Origin: Saccharopolyspora phatthalungensis
GTDB lineage: Bacteria; Actinomycetota; Actinomycetes; Mycobacteriales; Pseudonocardiaceae
NCBI RefSeq assembly: GCF_014203395.1
Contig: NZ_JACHIW010000001.1
Span: 620,001 to 684,000, forward strand
Length of the DNA: 64,000 nt
Direction of reading: 5' to 3'
Shown here: positions 8,709 through 17,775 of the stretch, in pieces
Numbering within the stretch: the stretch's first letter is position 1
Layout: each line of letters starts with the position of its first letter
Program-made: the position numbers and the translations under genes
Notes under the pieces: model-generated
Databases searched by the model: none
Seen by the model: the letters and a program-made list of their open reading frames with translations, nothing else
What the model was told of the DNA's origin: nothing

Positions 8709-9556
8709 GCCATACCCTCCATCTCGGTCGCACACTCGGCGATGAACCCGATCGATTCGGCTTCGTCCATCGCGAACGAGAGCAGGGTAGTGATCGCGTC
8801 CAGGTATTCCTGCGCGGGTCCGGGGTTGTACAGGAATGCGGCGGAGCGGTAGTGCTCCAAGTGGACGATCGGCCGGGCCTTCGGGAACTCGAACACCACG
8901 AACGGGCCGACGTGGCCCGGATGCCACGTCGTCGAACCGCTCGCCACCACCCGGACGTCGACGTTGGGCCGGTCGGCCAGTTCCACCACCTTGCGGAGTT
9001 GTTCGGCCATCACCGCGTGCCCGCCGATCGGTTCCCGCAGAGCGTGTTCGCTGATGATCGCCGTCAGCCGCGGCGCGTTGCGGGCGGAGAGGATCTCCCG
9101 GCGGCCGACGCGCATCAGCACCAGTTTCTCGACCTCGCCGACCGGTCTGCCGCGCATCACCGCGCGCGCGTAGTCGGAAGTCTGCAGCAGCCCAGGAATC
9201 AGCCCGGTGGCCACGTTGGTGATTCGGGTGGCGGTGCGCTCGAACTCGATCAGCGCGGTGAGTTCCTGGCGCACGCCGGAGCGGTCCGCGGTGAGCCAGT
9301 TCGGCGCATCGGCATCGCGGGCCATTTCCACAAGTCGATCACGTTCGGTAGCCGAAACACCCAACGCAGTGACGAAGGCGGCTACCACTTCCGGCGGCGG
9401 CACGGATTTCCCCGTCTCGAACCTCATCAGCTTGACGTGGTTCGTGTCCAGTTCGTGTGCCAGCGCGCGTAGGCTTTTGCCGACCGCTTCCCTGGCTTCG
9501 CGCAGCTCAGCGCCGAGCGCACGGGCTTTCGGCGTGCCGCCAGTGGTACGGGTCAT
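8705..9556 (-). CDS. XRE-family regulator with DUF5753 domain (WhiJ-like)
   Basis: A 283-residue DNA-binding protein. Residues about 10-70 form a Cro/C1-type helix-turn-helix (LREAREAVGKSLRALAHELD then VKLMRFETGKSVPP). The rest matches the DUF5753 ligand- or partner-binding domain, with GLIPGLLQTSDYARAV and a repeated RVGRREIL segment. In Streptomyces such proteins repress developmental genes and are relieved by a DUF397 partner; the coupled downstream gene supplies that partner here. The start is ATG at 9556. The upstream region, shared with the divergent small gene at 9672, holds two inverted repeats that are natural operator candidates for autoregulation. Confidence 0.9.
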   Translation of the reverse strand: MTRTTGGTPKARALGAELREAREAVGKSLRALAHELDTNHVKLMRFETGKSVPPPEVVAAFVTALGVSATERDRLVEMARDADAPNWLTADRSGVRQELTALIEFERTATRITNVATGLIPGLLQTSDYARAVMRGRPVGEVEKLVLMRVGRREILSARNAPRLTAIISEHALREPIGGHAVMAEQLRKVVELADRPNVDVRVVASGSTTWHPGHVGPFVVFEFPKARPIVHLEHYRSAAFLYNPGPAQEYLDAITTLLSFAMDEAESIGFIAECATEMEGMA

Positions 9557-9594
9557 GAAACATAGCGAAACAGAATTCGAGTCTGGTAACTACT

Positions 9595-9606
9595 ACCTGT
9601 TCAGGT
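9595..9606. promoter_or_regulatory. ACCTG-TT-CAGGT inverted repeat, candidate operator
   Basis: A five-plus-five base inverted repeat with a two-base centre, 39 bases upstream of the XRE start codon and in the intergenic region shared with the divergent gene at 9672. Regulators of this family usually bind short dyads near their own promoter. Binding is inferred from position only. Confidence 0.35.
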
Positions 9607-9623
9607 AATTGGCCAGCCGTTTC

Positions 9624-9643
9624 AGTACCACCAAGATGGTACT
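9624..9643. promoter_or_regulatory. AGTACCA-N6-TGGTACT inverted repeat, candidate operator
   Basis: A perfect seven-base inverted repeat with a six-base spacer (20 bp overall, two helical turns), 28 bases before the ATG at 9672. It is the best symmetric element in the divergent intergenic region, so it is a good candidate site for the XRE protein or another dimeric regulator. It could also form a hairpin in the leader of the plus-strand small gene. Confidence 0.4.
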
Positions 9644-9671
9644 CCCGACGACGACCAACCAGGAGCACAAC

Positions 9672-9812
9672 ATGTGGACACCGGCCAATCTCGCAGCAGT
9701 GCGACGCAGTCCGGTGCCCGGTACCGCGTTCCAGTCGACGTCGTTTCCCGAAACCGGCTGCCCGGATGCGACCCGCGGCGGTCGCCTCCAGCCGAGTTGG
9801 AACAGGCGGTGA
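9672..9812 (+). CDS. small hypothetical protein, 46 residues
   Basis: An ATG with a good AGGAG site six bases upstream (9660-9664) opens a 46-residue frame beginning MWTPANLAAV and rich in Pro, Arg, Thr and Ser. Its stop is six bases before the ATG of the next small gene, the spacing of a coupled pair, and this is the main reason to list it. I do not recognise the family. The alternative GTG at 9674 opens a different frame that runs into the downstream gene and looks less protein-like. It could instead be a leader peptide for the following zinc-ribbon gene. Confidence 0.4.
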   Translation: MWTPANLAAVRRSPVPGTAFQSTSFPETGCPDATRGGRLQPSWNRR

Positions 9813-9818
9813 TCGTGC

Positions 9819-10058
9819 ATGCCCCACCCGTTTCGTTGGCAACCCGGCGAGGGACAACGACACGCCACGCTGAAACCCCGCCCCCACGGCGGATTTCCGG
9901 TCGGAACGCAGCTTGAGACGCTGTGCGGCGCGCAGATCACTGTGGACAATTCCGATGTCGCGTGGCTGTGGACGACCTGTCCGGAGTGCAACAAGGCCGC
10001 GCACGAGCTCGCGGGTACCCCCATCGCACCCTGTCGTCCAGGCCCTCCCACTGGGTGA
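9819..10058 (+). CDS. small zinc-ribbon-like protein
   Basis: A 79-residue protein with a Cys-x-x knuckle pair: a lone LCG in TLCGAQITV and a CPEC motif in TTCPECNKAAHEL, plus a conserved-looking N-terminus RWQPGEGQRHA. Short proteins of this form (an R/W-P-G-x-RH start, then A-x-CG and W-x-TCPECD) are common in Pseudonocardiaceae beside XRE-type regulators and are usually labelled zinc finger proteins. A metal-binding or protein-contact role in the adjacent regulator locus is an inference. The ATG lies six bases after the stop of the 46-residue frame. Confidence 0.65.
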   Translation: MPHPFRWQPGEGQRHATLKPRPHGGFPVGTQLETLCGAQITVDNSDVAWLWTTCPECNKAAHELAGTPIAPCRPGPPTG

Positions 10059-10177
10059 ACTCGAACTTTCCGCGCCGGTGTCGCAGACCGTCCTGTGTCC
10101 GCACCCGTTCAAGGCCCGGAGGAACACGGCACGCCTCCGGAGCGCGGGCGTCCTGGTACGGCACCGGAGGATGCGAA

Positions 10178-11081
10178 ATGGCGCATGACGCGGCGACTGC
10201 CGAGGAATCCCGGCTACCGGTCCGCACCTTGGTCGCCGCGAGCATCGGCAATGCCGTCGAGTGGTACTCGATTGGACGATCTACCTTCCGCGCTGCTGGT
10301 CGCCTCGCTGCTCGGCTATGCGCTGACCGCACTGCTCACCGAGGACCAGCTCACCGACTACGGCTGGCGGATCCCGTTCCTGATCGGCGGCGTGCTCGGC
10401 CTGCTCGGCATCTGGCTGCGCCGCACGCTCGATGAAACCGAGCAGTTCGGGGACAACCAGGCCCGGGCCAGGGCGCTGAAGAATCCACTGTGGATCACGC
10501 TGAGGTACCATCCCAAGGCGGTCGGGCAACTCGTGGGTTTCAGCATGCTCTCGACTTTGTGCTACTACACGTTCTTCAGCGCGCTCACGCCGTTCGCGGT
10601 GAAGAACCGGGACGCCGACGCCACCGATGTGTTCCTTGCGCTGTCGATCGCGACTGCGTTGTTCATCGTCCTGCAGTACCCGATGGGCGCGCTGTCGGAC
10701 CGCATCGGCCGCAAACCGCAGCTGCTGGTCTGGTCGGCGGCCACCGCGATCCTCATCGTGCCGTTGTCGACGTTGGTGCGGCCCGGGCTGGGCAACCTGC
10801 TCGTGGCGTTCTGCGTCGGAATCGCGCTGTACACCGCGATGACGTCGATCGCACCGGCGATCATGTCGGAGCTGTTCCCCACCGAACTGCGCGGCCTGGG
10901 CATCGGTGCCTGGTACAACCTCACCGTCGCGATCTTCGGCGGCACCGCACCGCTGGTGATCCAGGCACTGGCCCGCTACGACCTATCGGCGATGTTCTTC
11001 TGGTACATCGCGATTGGCGCGGTAATCGCGTTCTTCGCGATCCGCACCCTCCCCGAAACCAAGGCCGCCGAGCTCCGCTGA
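10178..11081 (+). pseudogene. decayed MHS-type MFS transporter (internal deletion and frameshifts)
   Basis: The start is well formed (GGAGG seven bases before ATG 10178) and encodes a metabolite/H+ symporter N-terminus ending in GNAVEWY. Then two extra bases shift the frame, so the expected DWTIY is read at 10270-10284 in a second frame. The sequence then jumps to a third frame with SALLVASLLGYALT, which in intact family members lies about 150 residues further on. The remaining half is intact from there: six or so membrane segments, the DRIGRKP loop motif and a PETKAAELR end. So the gene has lost transmembrane segments 1-5 and the first DRxGRR loop. It cannot make a working transporter from one frame. 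Confidence 0.85.
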
Positions 11082-11128
11082 CCCGGCCCTTGGCAGGAAG
11101 TCCGGCCTGGGAAAGGTGCGGCCGTGTC

Positions 11129-12250
11129 TTAGCGCAGCGGTACGAGGTCGTCGGCGTGGACCACCTCTCGGCGCTGTTCGGCCGGGAGCTGGTGGCTGGA
11201 GCGGCCGATCAGGTCGGGTAGTTCCGCCGCGTCGTAGGCGACCACGCCACGGGCCACCACCTCGCCCGCCGGGTTGACCAGTTCGACCACGTCCCCGCCG
11301 TCGAAGGCGCCCTCCACCGCCGTGATACCTGCCGCCAGCAGGGAGCGGCGGCGTTTGACCACCGCCGCGACCGCACCGTCGTCCAACCACAGGCGGCCGT
11401 TGGCTCCCGCCGCGTGCGCCAGCCAGAAGCGGCGGGCCGAAAGCCTGCTGCCGGTTACCGCGAACGCGGTTCCGACATCGGCCGGGCCGAGCGCGCGATC
11501 GGCCAGCGCGGCGGAGGTCAACAGCACGGGAATCCCCGATGAGCAGGCAACCCTGGCAGCCTCCACTTTGGACGCCATGCCTCCGGTGCCCAACCCGGAT
11601 GCCCCGGTGCGCCCCGCCCGCACGCCCGCCATGTCCGCATCGCCGTTGACCTCGCGGATGACGGAAGCATCGCCCCGCCGCGGGTCCCCGTCGTACAGTG
11701 CGTCCACATCGGACAGCAGGATCAGCGCATCGGCCCCCACCAGGTGGGATACCAGCGCGGCCAAGCGATCGTTGTCACCGAAGCGGATCTCGTGCGTCGC
11801 TACCGTGTCGTTCTCGTTGACCACCGGCACCGCCCCGAGGCCGAGCAGTCGGTTCAGAGTGCGCTGCGCGTTGCGGTAATGACCGCGACGCACCACGTCG
11901 TCCGCGGTGAGCAGCACCTGCCCGACGGTCAGGTCGTAGCGCGAGAAGGATTCGGCGTAGGCGTGTGCCAAGGCTTGCTGACCGACGCTCGCCGCAGCCT
12001 GCTGGGTTGCGAGGTCCTTCGGCCTACGGCGCAGGCCCAGCGGCGCGATCCCTGCCGCGATCGCCCCCGACGACACCAGCACCGCCTGACCGCCGGAGGC
12101 CACCCGCTGGGCCACGGTGTCGACCAGCAACATCAGCCGCTCGGCGTCCAGGCCGCCCGTCGTCGTGGTCAGCGAGGACGACCCGACCTTCACCACGACG
12201 CGCTGCGCCGCCGCTATCGCCTTCCTGGTCGCCGACGCCTGATCGCTCAC
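11129..12250 (-). CDS. proB: glutamate 5-kinase
   Basis: A 373-residue ProB, the first enzyme of proline synthesis, phosphorylating the gamma-carboxyl of glutamate. The amino-acid-kinase domain begins with [11 protein letters not shown] and contains the GAIAAG and VNENDTVAT substrate-binding segments and [12 protein letters not shown] near residues 215-230. A PUA domain fills the last 90 residues or so ([16 protein letters not shown] onward), as in most bacterial ProB proteins. Its GTG start overlaps the obgE stop codon by four bases, so the two are translationally coupled. Proline feedback inhibition is expected from the family but not shown by the sequence. Confidence 0.96.
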   Translation of the reverse strand: MSDQASATRKAIAAAQRVVVKVGSSSLTTTTGGLDAERLMLLVDTVAQRVASGGQAVLVSSGAIAAGIAPLGLRRRPKDLATQQAAASVGQQALAHAYAESFSRYDLTVGQVLLTADDVVRRGHYRNAQRTLNRLLGLGAVPVVNENDTVATHEIRFGDNDRLAALVSHLVGADALILLSDVDALYDGDPRRGDASVIREVNGDADMAGVRAGRTGASGLGTGGMASKVEAARVACSSGIPVLLTSAALADRALGPADVGTAFAVTGSRLSARRFWLAHAAGANGRLWLDDGAVAAVVKRRRSLLAAGITAVEGAFDGGDVVELVNPAGEVVARGVVAYDAAELPDLIGRSSHQLPAEQRREVVHADDLVPLR

Positions 12251-13725
12251 CGCCCGTCCTCCTCCTCGACGTACCGGCCGAACTCGTCCAGCGAGCTGCG
12301 GCGCGCCTTCTTCGCGGCCTTGCGGTCCGCCGCCGAGATCCGGTCATCGTGGTCTATGCGCAGGTCGGTGCCGCGACGGCCGAGCACGCCCGCCACCCCG
12401 GCCGGGGTGGACGGCTCCCAGTCGAAGGTCATGTTGCCGATGGTCACCTGGCTACCCGGCTTCGCGCCGTTCTTGGCCAGGGCCTCCTCCACGCCGAGCT
12501 TCGCCAACCGGTCGGCGAGGAAACCGATCGCCTCGTTGTTGCCGAAGTCGGTCTGCCGCACCCACCGCTCCGGTTTCTCGCCACGCACCACGAACGCGTC
12601 CTCGACCTCGGGATCGGGTTCGACGGTGAAGCTGCCGCCGTCCACGGCCGCCGGCCGGACGACCACTCGCGCCGGCTCGGGTGGCGGCAGCTGCGCGCGG
12701 TAGCGCTCGACCTCGGCGGCCATCGCGAAGCTCAGCTCGCGCAGCCCCTCGCGGGACGCGGTGGACACCTCGAACACCGGCCACCCGCGAGCCCCGACGT
12801 CCGCCTTGACCAGTTCGGCCAGCTCGCGTGCTTCCGGCACGTCCATCTTGTTGAGCACCACCATGCGCGGGCGGGACGCCAGGTCCTGACCGCCCTGTTC
12901 GGCCTTCAGCGCTGGCGTGTACTGCGCCAGCTCCGCCTCCAAGGCGTCCACATCGGACAACGGGTCGCGGCCGGGTTCGAGCGTGGCGCAGTCCACCACG
13001 TGCACCAGTACCGCACAGCGCTCGATGTGGCGCAGGAAGTCCAGGCCCAGCCCGCGGCCCTCGCTGGCGCCCGGGATGAGCCCCGGGACGTCCGCCACGG
13101 TGAACACCGTTTCGCCCGCGGTGACCACGCCGAGGTTGGGCACCAGCGTGGTGAACGGGTAGTCGGCGATCTTCGGCCGCGCCGCGGACAGCACCGAGAT
13201 CAGCGACGATTTGCCCGCCGACGGGAACCCGACCAGGCCGACGTCGGCGACCGACTTCAGCTCCAGCACCAGCTCGAACTGCTCTCCCGGCTCGCCGAGG
13301 AGGGCAAAGCCCGGCGCCTTGCGGGCCTTGGAGGCCAGCGCCGCGTTGCCCAGGCCGCCGCGGCCGCCGGCGGCGGCGACGAACGAGGTGCCGGTGCCGA
13401 CCAGGTCGGCCAGCACCTCGCCGTCCGGGGACAGCACCACGGTGCCGTCGGGGACCGGCAGGACCAGGTCTTCGCCCATCGCGCCGTTGCGCATGCTGCC
13501 CTTGCCCGGCTTGCCGTTGGCGGCGCGCGCGTTCGGCCGGTAGTGGAAGTCCAGCAACGTGTGCACGCCGGGATCGACGATGAGCTGGACGTCGCCGCCC
13601 TTGCCGCCGTTGCCGCCGTCCGGGCCACCCAGCGGCTTGAACTTCTCCCGGTGCACCGAGGCGCAGCCATGCCCGCCGTCGCCTGCCGCGACGTGGATGG
13701 TCACGCGGTCAACGAACCGCGACAC
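12247..13725 (-). CDS. obgE: GTPase Obg (CgtA), ribosome-assembly GTPase
   Basis: A 492-residue Obg protein. The glycine-rich Obg fold occupies residues 1-158 ([15 protein letters not shown] repeats), the G domain follows with the P-loop GFPSAGKSS at 166-174, switch [16 protein letters not shown] and NKMD, and a C-terminal OCT domain follows the G domain. It binds the large ribosomal subunit and couples GTP level to ribosome maturation and, in actinomycetes, to development. The start is GTG. The position after rplU-rpmA and before proB is the ancestral bacterial order. A 243-bp gap with a strong terminator separates it from rpmA, so it probably has its own promoter there. Confidence 0.97.
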   Translation of the reverse strand: MSRFVDRVTIHVAAGDGGHGCASVHREKFKPLGGPDGGNGGKGGDVQLIVDPGVHTLLDFHYRPNARAANGKPGKGSMRNGAMGEDLVLPVPDGTVVLSPDGEVLADLVGTGTSFVAAAGGRGGLGNAALASKARKAPGFALLGEPGEQFELVLELKSVADVGLVGFPSAGKSSLISVLSAARPKIADYPFTTLVPNLGVVTAGETVFTVADVPGLIPGASEGRGLGLDFLRHIERCAVLVHVVDCATLEPGRDPLSDVDALEAELAQYTPALKAEQGGQDLASRPRMVVLNKMDVPEARELAELVKADVGARGWPVFEVSTASREGLRELSFAMAAEVERYRAQLPPPEPARVVVRPAAVDGGSFTVEPDPEVEDAFVVRGEKPERWVRQTDFGNNEAIGFLADRLAKLGVEEALAKNGAKPGSQVTIGNMTFDWEPSTPAGVAGVLGRRGTDLRIDHDDRISAADRKAAKKARRSSLDEFGRYVEEEDGR

Positions 13726-13900
13726 GAATGCCTCCAGGAAAATCCGGCCGAGCTCGGCCCGGCGAAAACAGTCTTGGCGCCCGGCTCGCGAAGGCCGAAC
13801 CAGGTCGAGCTCCCGCGAGCACCGCCTAGTCGCCTACCTCGATACTGCCGCGCGGGGCGCGTTGTTGTCGTGGGGCGTGAGCACCCGCACAACACAAACG

Positions 13901-13939
13901 ACGAGGGGCGGGCCGGACTGAGCCGGACCCGCCCCTCGT
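13901..13939 (-). terminator. intrinsic terminator of rplU-rpmA
   Basis: A 15-base stem with one bulge (ACGAGGGGCGGGCCGG paired with CCGGACCCGCCCCTCGT, loop ACTGAG) lies 29 bases past the rpmA stop. In the minus direction the stem is followed by a T-rich run (GTTTGTGTTGTG), giving the form of a rho-independent terminator. It would end the ribosomal-protein operon before obgE. Confidence 0.75.
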
Positions 13940-13968
13940 CGGGAAGTACTTCGCAGCCGAGAGCCGGG

Positions 13969-14226
13969 TCAGGCCTCGGCCGGCAGCACGCTGACGGCCT
14001 TGCGGCCGCGGTAACGTCCGAACTGGACGGTGCCAGCGGACAGTGCGAACAGGGTGTCGTCGTTACCCCGTCCGACGTTGAGACCGGGGTGGAACTTGGT
14101 GCCCCGCTGCCGGATCAGGATCTCACCGGCCTTGACGACCTGGCCGCCGTAGCGCTTCACCCCGAGGTACTTGGGGTTCGAGTCGCGGCCGTTCCGAGAG
14201 CTGGATGCGCCCTTCTTGTGTGCCAT
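13969..14226 (-). CDS. rpmA: 50S ribosomal protein L27
   Basis: An 85-residue L27, near the peptidyl-transferase centre of the 50S subunit. The N-terminus [16 protein letters not shown] is the mature-type end, with no cleavable N-terminal extension of the kind known in Firmicutes. The core [21 protein letters not shown] is characteristic. It lies 14 bases downstream of the rplU stop in the same operon. A GAGGACC sequence precedes the ATG. Confidence 0.98.
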   Translation of the reverse strand: MAHKKGASSSRNGRDSNPKYLGVKRYGGQVVKAGEILIRQRGTKFHPGLNVGRGNDDTLFALSAGTVQFGRYRGRKAVSVLPAEA

Positions 14227-14240
14227 GACTACTCAGGTCC

Positions 14241-14549
14241 TCACTTCGTGATGCCGGTGACCTCAACGCGGGTCAGCTTCTGCCGGTGACCCTGGCGCTT
14301 GTGGTAGCCGGTCTTGTTCTTGAACTTGTGGATGCGGATCTTGGGGCCCTTGGTCTGCTCGACCAGCTTGCCGGTCACCGACACCTTGGCCAGCGCGTCG
14401 GCGTCGGTCGTGACCTCAGAGCCATCGACGACCAGAAGCGCCGGGAAACTGACCTCGGAGCCCAGCTCGCCCTCGAGCTTCTCGACCTCGACGACGTCCC
14501 CGACAGCCACCTTGTACTGCTTGCCGCCGGTCTTGACGATCGCGTACAT
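14241..14549 (-). CDS. rplU: 50S ribosomal protein L21
   Basis: A 102-residue L21, which binds 23S rRNA. The start [18 protein letters not shown] and the C-terminal [20 protein letters not shown] region are diagnostic, and the length is standard. AGGAG lies nine bases before the ATG. It is the first gene of rplU-rpmA. In most actinobacteria the gene before it is rne, but here about 7.5 kb of plus-strand envelope genes intervene, so the operon must be driven from the 438-bp gap upstream. Confidence 0.98.
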   Translation of the reverse strand: MYAIVKTGGKQYKVAVGDVVEVEKLEGELGSEVSFPALLVVDGSEVTTDADALAKVSVTGKLVEQTKGPKIRIHKFKNKTGYHKRQGHRQKLTRVEVTGITK

Positions 14550-14987
14550 GAGTCGGAAGTCTCCTGCTGCTCGGTTTCGCTACTTCACCAGGTCTGCGGC
14601 GGACGTCCACCCCGACCGTGTGGATCGAGGATTCCTACCACGCCGCCGGTGCAGCGCCTCGGTGGGTTCCCGTCTCGGCAGCCGAGCCGCGCGTGCGATC
14701 GCGTCCGAAACAGGCGTTTAACCTCTCCGCCCGTCCGGCGGCGAGAAGTTCCCACCCATCATACAGACCGCGTTAGTGGTCCCGATCGACCGGGGGCGGC
14801 ACTGCGGGAGAGACCCGGCCGCGACAGCCGGTGACAGGCGAGCCGCGCCAGCCTACGGCCGCCGGATCCGGCCGGTCAACCACATCCGACAGGCCAAAGG
14901 GCGTCATCCGACTTTCGGGAGTGCCGGGTGCCGACCCGCGCTTGCTAACGTGAGTCGCTATTCGATTTGATCTGGGAAAAACATAGC
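14550..14987. other. 438-bp divergent intergenic region upstream of rplU
   Basis: This gap must hold the rplU promoter on the minus strand and the promoter of the plus-strand envelope gene starting at 14988. I see no convincing reading frame in it. It is GC-rich and contains several short self-complementary stretches (for example GGTCCCGATCGACCGGGGG), but no clear leader hairpin, riboswitch or -10/-35 pair that I would defend. The 3' part becomes less GC-rich (GCTAACGTGAGTCGCTATTCGATTTGATC), a plausible promoter zone for the plus-strand gene. Confidence 0.5.
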
Positions 14988-16688
14988 GTGACTGAAATCG
15001 CATCAGATACCGACCGGGCCGAGTCCGCCACCCCCGAAGCCCCTCGTACCGGGCCGGTGCAACGGTTCGGCCCCGTGCTGCTCGGCCTGTCGGCGATCGT
15101 GCCGCCGTTGATGATGCTCCGGGAAGTGCTGCGCTACCGGCAGATGCACTTCTACGACTACTGGTGGGTCCTGCTCGACATCACCAACGACGACGGCTCA
15201 TTACGCCCGGAGGCGCTGTTCGGATTCCGCAATGAGCACCCGTTCGTGTTGCCCAGCCTGCTCTTCTGGCTCAGCGCCCGCTTCGGGCACGGGCTCAACC
15301 AACCGCTGGGGCTGCTGGTCATCGCCTTCGGGATCGGCTGCGTGCTGCTGGTGCGCGCCATGCTGCCCAAGGAACTGAACCCGTGGCAGCGGGCCGGGTT
15401 GGTGGCAGTGGCCTCGACGCTGGTGTTCAACCCGCACGGCATCCACAACTACGTGCGCTCAATGAGCGGGGCGTCCTGGATTCTCGCCTTGCTGCTGGTG
15501 CTCGCCGCGCTGCTGGCGATGCAACGGGAGCACCGGGTGTCGGCGATCGTGTTCGGCCTGTTGGCATCGATCAGCTACGGTACGTCGTTCGCCGTGTGGC
15601 CGGCGCTTGCCCTGGTGGCGTGGCTGCGCGGGGACCGCCGCCGGTCGGTGGTGACGCCGCTGGTGGTCGGCGTGCTCGTGGTCGCCGCATGGCTGGTGCT
15701 GCGCGGCCCGCAGGGCGGCGGTGGCAGCTCACCCACCGACGATCCCGCACAGGCCCTGCTCGCCGGGCTGAGCATGCTCGGCATGGTGTGGACGGGCACC
15801 GAACCGTCCGTCGCGCTGATCGCGGGCGTGTCCGGCTTGGCCGTGCTCGTGCTGCACGCCCGGCAGACGCCGGAAGAGCGCCGTAGCGCCGCGCCTTGGT
15901 GGGGCATGGCGATCTACGCGGTCGGGTGCGCGGTGATGATCTCGGGTTCGCGCGCCGCGTTCGGCGAGACCGCCGGGCTGCAGAGCCGCTACAACAGCAT
16001 GACCGCCGCGCTGTGGATCGCGGTGCTGGTGATCGTGGTCACCTGGCCCCGCTGGCCTAAGATCCGCACCGTCATCGTCGCCGGTACGGCCTTGGCCACC
16101 GTCGCGCTGGGCGCTCCGATGGCGCAGGGCGTGCGGGCCGATGCGCCGAACCAGAGCCTGCTGGCCATCGCCGCGCGCATCGGTCATCCCGACGCCTTCA
16201 TCGATCGGTTTCCGGAACCGGACCGGCTGCTGCCACGGCTGCGGGCCCTCGGGCACTACCCGTTCTCCGCCGAATTCACCCTGGGCTGTCCCGATGGCGT
16301 GGAAATCGGCGACCGCGCGGACACCCGGGATTGGCGGGTGCCCAGCGTCGGCGCGTTCCGCGAGCCGCGGCCGAACGGCTGGGACGTGTTGCTCAACGTG
16401 GAGACCGATCAGGTCCACGGTGGGGCCCGGATGCTCAAGGGCTGGGCCATCTCCGGGATCGAGCGGGCGGAGTGCGTCGCCGTGCTCGACCAGACCGGCA
16501 CCGTCGTCGGCGGCGGGGTGGTCGACATCCCGCGCTCGGATGCCGAGGCGCAGACGCCCGGCATCGAGATCGGGCTGGGTTTCCAGGCGGTCGCGCCGGC
16601 CCAGAGCGGTCCGCTGCGCATCGCCTTCCGCTTCCCCGACGGCTGGTGGATCCGGCCCCTCAGCGAAAGTCCGCAGGTCACGCCATGA
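14988..16688 (+). CDS. polytopic membrane protein, GT-C glycosyltransferase-like
   Basis: A 566-residue integral membrane protein. The GTG at 14988 is chosen over in-frame codons further up because it starts the polar N-terminus VTEIASDTD. About ten hydrophobic segments follow between residues 25 and 390, with an early acidic loop FYDYWWVLLD between the first two, the usual location of the catalytic acidic residue in GT-C enzymes. The last 170 residues are soluble and probably extracytoplasmic (a Cys pair at LGCPDGVE and IERAECVAVLD). It overlaps the next gene, a GT2 transferase, by ATGA. I do not recognise an exact family; with the GT2 and Emb neighbours a role in envelope glycan assembly is likely. 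Confidence 0.7.
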   Translation: MTEIASDTDRAESATPEAPRTGPVQRFGPVLLGLSAIVPPLMMLREVLRYRQMHFYDYWWVLLDITNDDGSLRPEALFGFRNEHPFVLPSLLFWLSARFGHGLNQPLGLLVIAFGIGCVLLVRAMLPKELNPWQRAGLVAVASTLVFNPHGIHNYVRSMSGASWILALLLVLAALLAMQREHRVSAIVFGLLASISYGTSFAVWPALALVAWLRGDRRRSVVTPLVVGVLVVAAWLVLRGPQGGGGSSPTDDPAQALLAGLSMLGMVWTGTEPSVALIAGVSGLAVLVLHARQTPEERRSAAPWWGMAIYAVGCAVMISGSRAAFGETAGLQSRYNSMTAALWIAVLVIVVTWPRWPKIRTVIVAGTALATVALGAPMAQGVRADAPNQSLLAIAARIGHPDAFIDRFPEPDRLLPRLRALGHYPFSAEFTLGCPDGVEIGDRADTRDWRVPSVGAFREPRPNGWDVLLNVETDQVHGGARMLKGWAISGIERAECVAVLDQTGTVVGGGVVDIPRSDAEAQTPGIEIGLGFQAVAPAQSGPLRIAFRFPDGWWIRPLSESPQVTP

Positions 16689-17683
16689 CTGAAGCCGCTC
16701 CCGAAGTCGAGGTCTCGCTGCTTGCCCCGGCCAAGAACGAAGCCGAGAACCTGCCCCGGCTGTTCGCCGAGGTCCGGGACGCGATGCAGCGGCAGCACCG
16801 GTCCTGGGAGTTACTGGTCGTCGACGACGGCAGCACCGACGACAGCTGGCAGGTGATCACCGCGCAGGCCCGGGTTGATCCCCGGTTCCGCGGCATCCGG
16901 TTGCGGCGCAACTTCGGCAAGGCCGCCGCGCTGGCGGCCGGGGTCGCCGAGGTCCGCGGGCACCTGCTGGTCACGCTGGACGCCGACCTGCAGGACGATC
17001 CCGCCGAGATCCCGCGATTACTCGCCGAACTCGACGACGGGGCGGATCTGGTCAGCGGGCACAAGGCTCAGCGGCAGGACCCGCTGGGCAAACGGCTGCC
17101 CTCGAAGGTGTTCAACTGGATCACCGGGCTGATCACCGGCCTGAAGCTGGCCGACCACAACTGCGGGCTCAAGGCGGCGCGGACCGAGGTCTACCGGCGC
17201 GTGCCGCTGTACGGGGAACTGCACCGCTACATCCCGGCGCTTGCCCACCAGCTCGGCTACCGGGTCCGCGAGCTCGCCGTGCACCATCGACCGCGGGTGC
17301 ACGGCAAGTCCAATTACGGTCTGGAGCGCTACGTGCGCGGCGCGCTGGATCTGCTCACGGTCGTCGCGCTCACCCGCTACGGGCGCCGCCCGGCGCACCT
17401 GTTCGGCGGGCTGGGTCTGCTGTCCGGAACGATCGGCACGCTGATCCTGCTCTACCTGAGCGGGGTGTGGTTGTTCACCGACCAGTCGATCGGCACCCGC
17501 CCGCTGCTGACGCTGGGCATCCTGCTGGAGATCTTCGCGGTGCAGATGATCTCCGTCGGCCTGCTCGCCGAACTGGTGCTGCACCGGACCGGACGGGACC
17601 GCGATGTGGACGTGCTTGTGGCCGATCACACCAGCCGCGACCCCCGCGCCCAGTCGAACGTGAACTTCCGTCTCGGCAAATGA
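16685..17683 (+). CDS. GT2 family glycosyltransferase (dolichol-phosphate mannosyltransferase/GtrB-like)
   Basis: A 332-residue transferase that would move a sugar from a nucleotide donor to polyprenyl phosphate on the cytoplasmic face. The GT-A fold shows LVVDDGSTDDSW near residue 40 and the metal-binding DADLQDDP near residue 100; the HGKSNYG region after 200 is the acceptor-side motif typical of DPM1/GtrB proteins. Two hydrophobic helices near 240-265 and 280-305 anchor it to the membrane. Its ATG overlaps the stop of the upstream membrane protein (ATGA), so the pair is translationally coupled: one likely makes a lipid-linked sugar that the polytopic partner transfers outside. The sugar is not identifiable from sequence. 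Confidence 0.88.
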   Translation: MTEAAPEVEVSLLAPAKNEAENLPRLFAEVRDAMQRQHRSWELLVVDDGSTDDSWQVITAQARVDPRFRGIRLRRNFGKAAALAAGVAEVRGHLLVTLDADLQDDPAEIPRLLAELDDGADLVSGHKAQRQDPLGKRLPSKVFNWITGLITGLKLADHNCGLKAARTEVYRRVPLYGELHRYIPALAHQLGYRVRELAVHHRPRVHGKSNYGLERYVRGALDLLTVVALTRYGRRPAHLFGGLGLLSGTIGTLILLYLSGVWLFTDQSIGTRPLLTLGILLEIFAVQMISVGLLAELVLHRTGRDRDVDVLVADHTSRDPRAQSNVNFRLGK

Positions 17684-17775
17684 TCATGATTACTTCGAGG
17701 GGCTATTAACACCGGACGCTTCGCCGGCCTTGACCAGCTGAACCAGCAACAGTGTGGTCGGATTAACGCGTTCCG

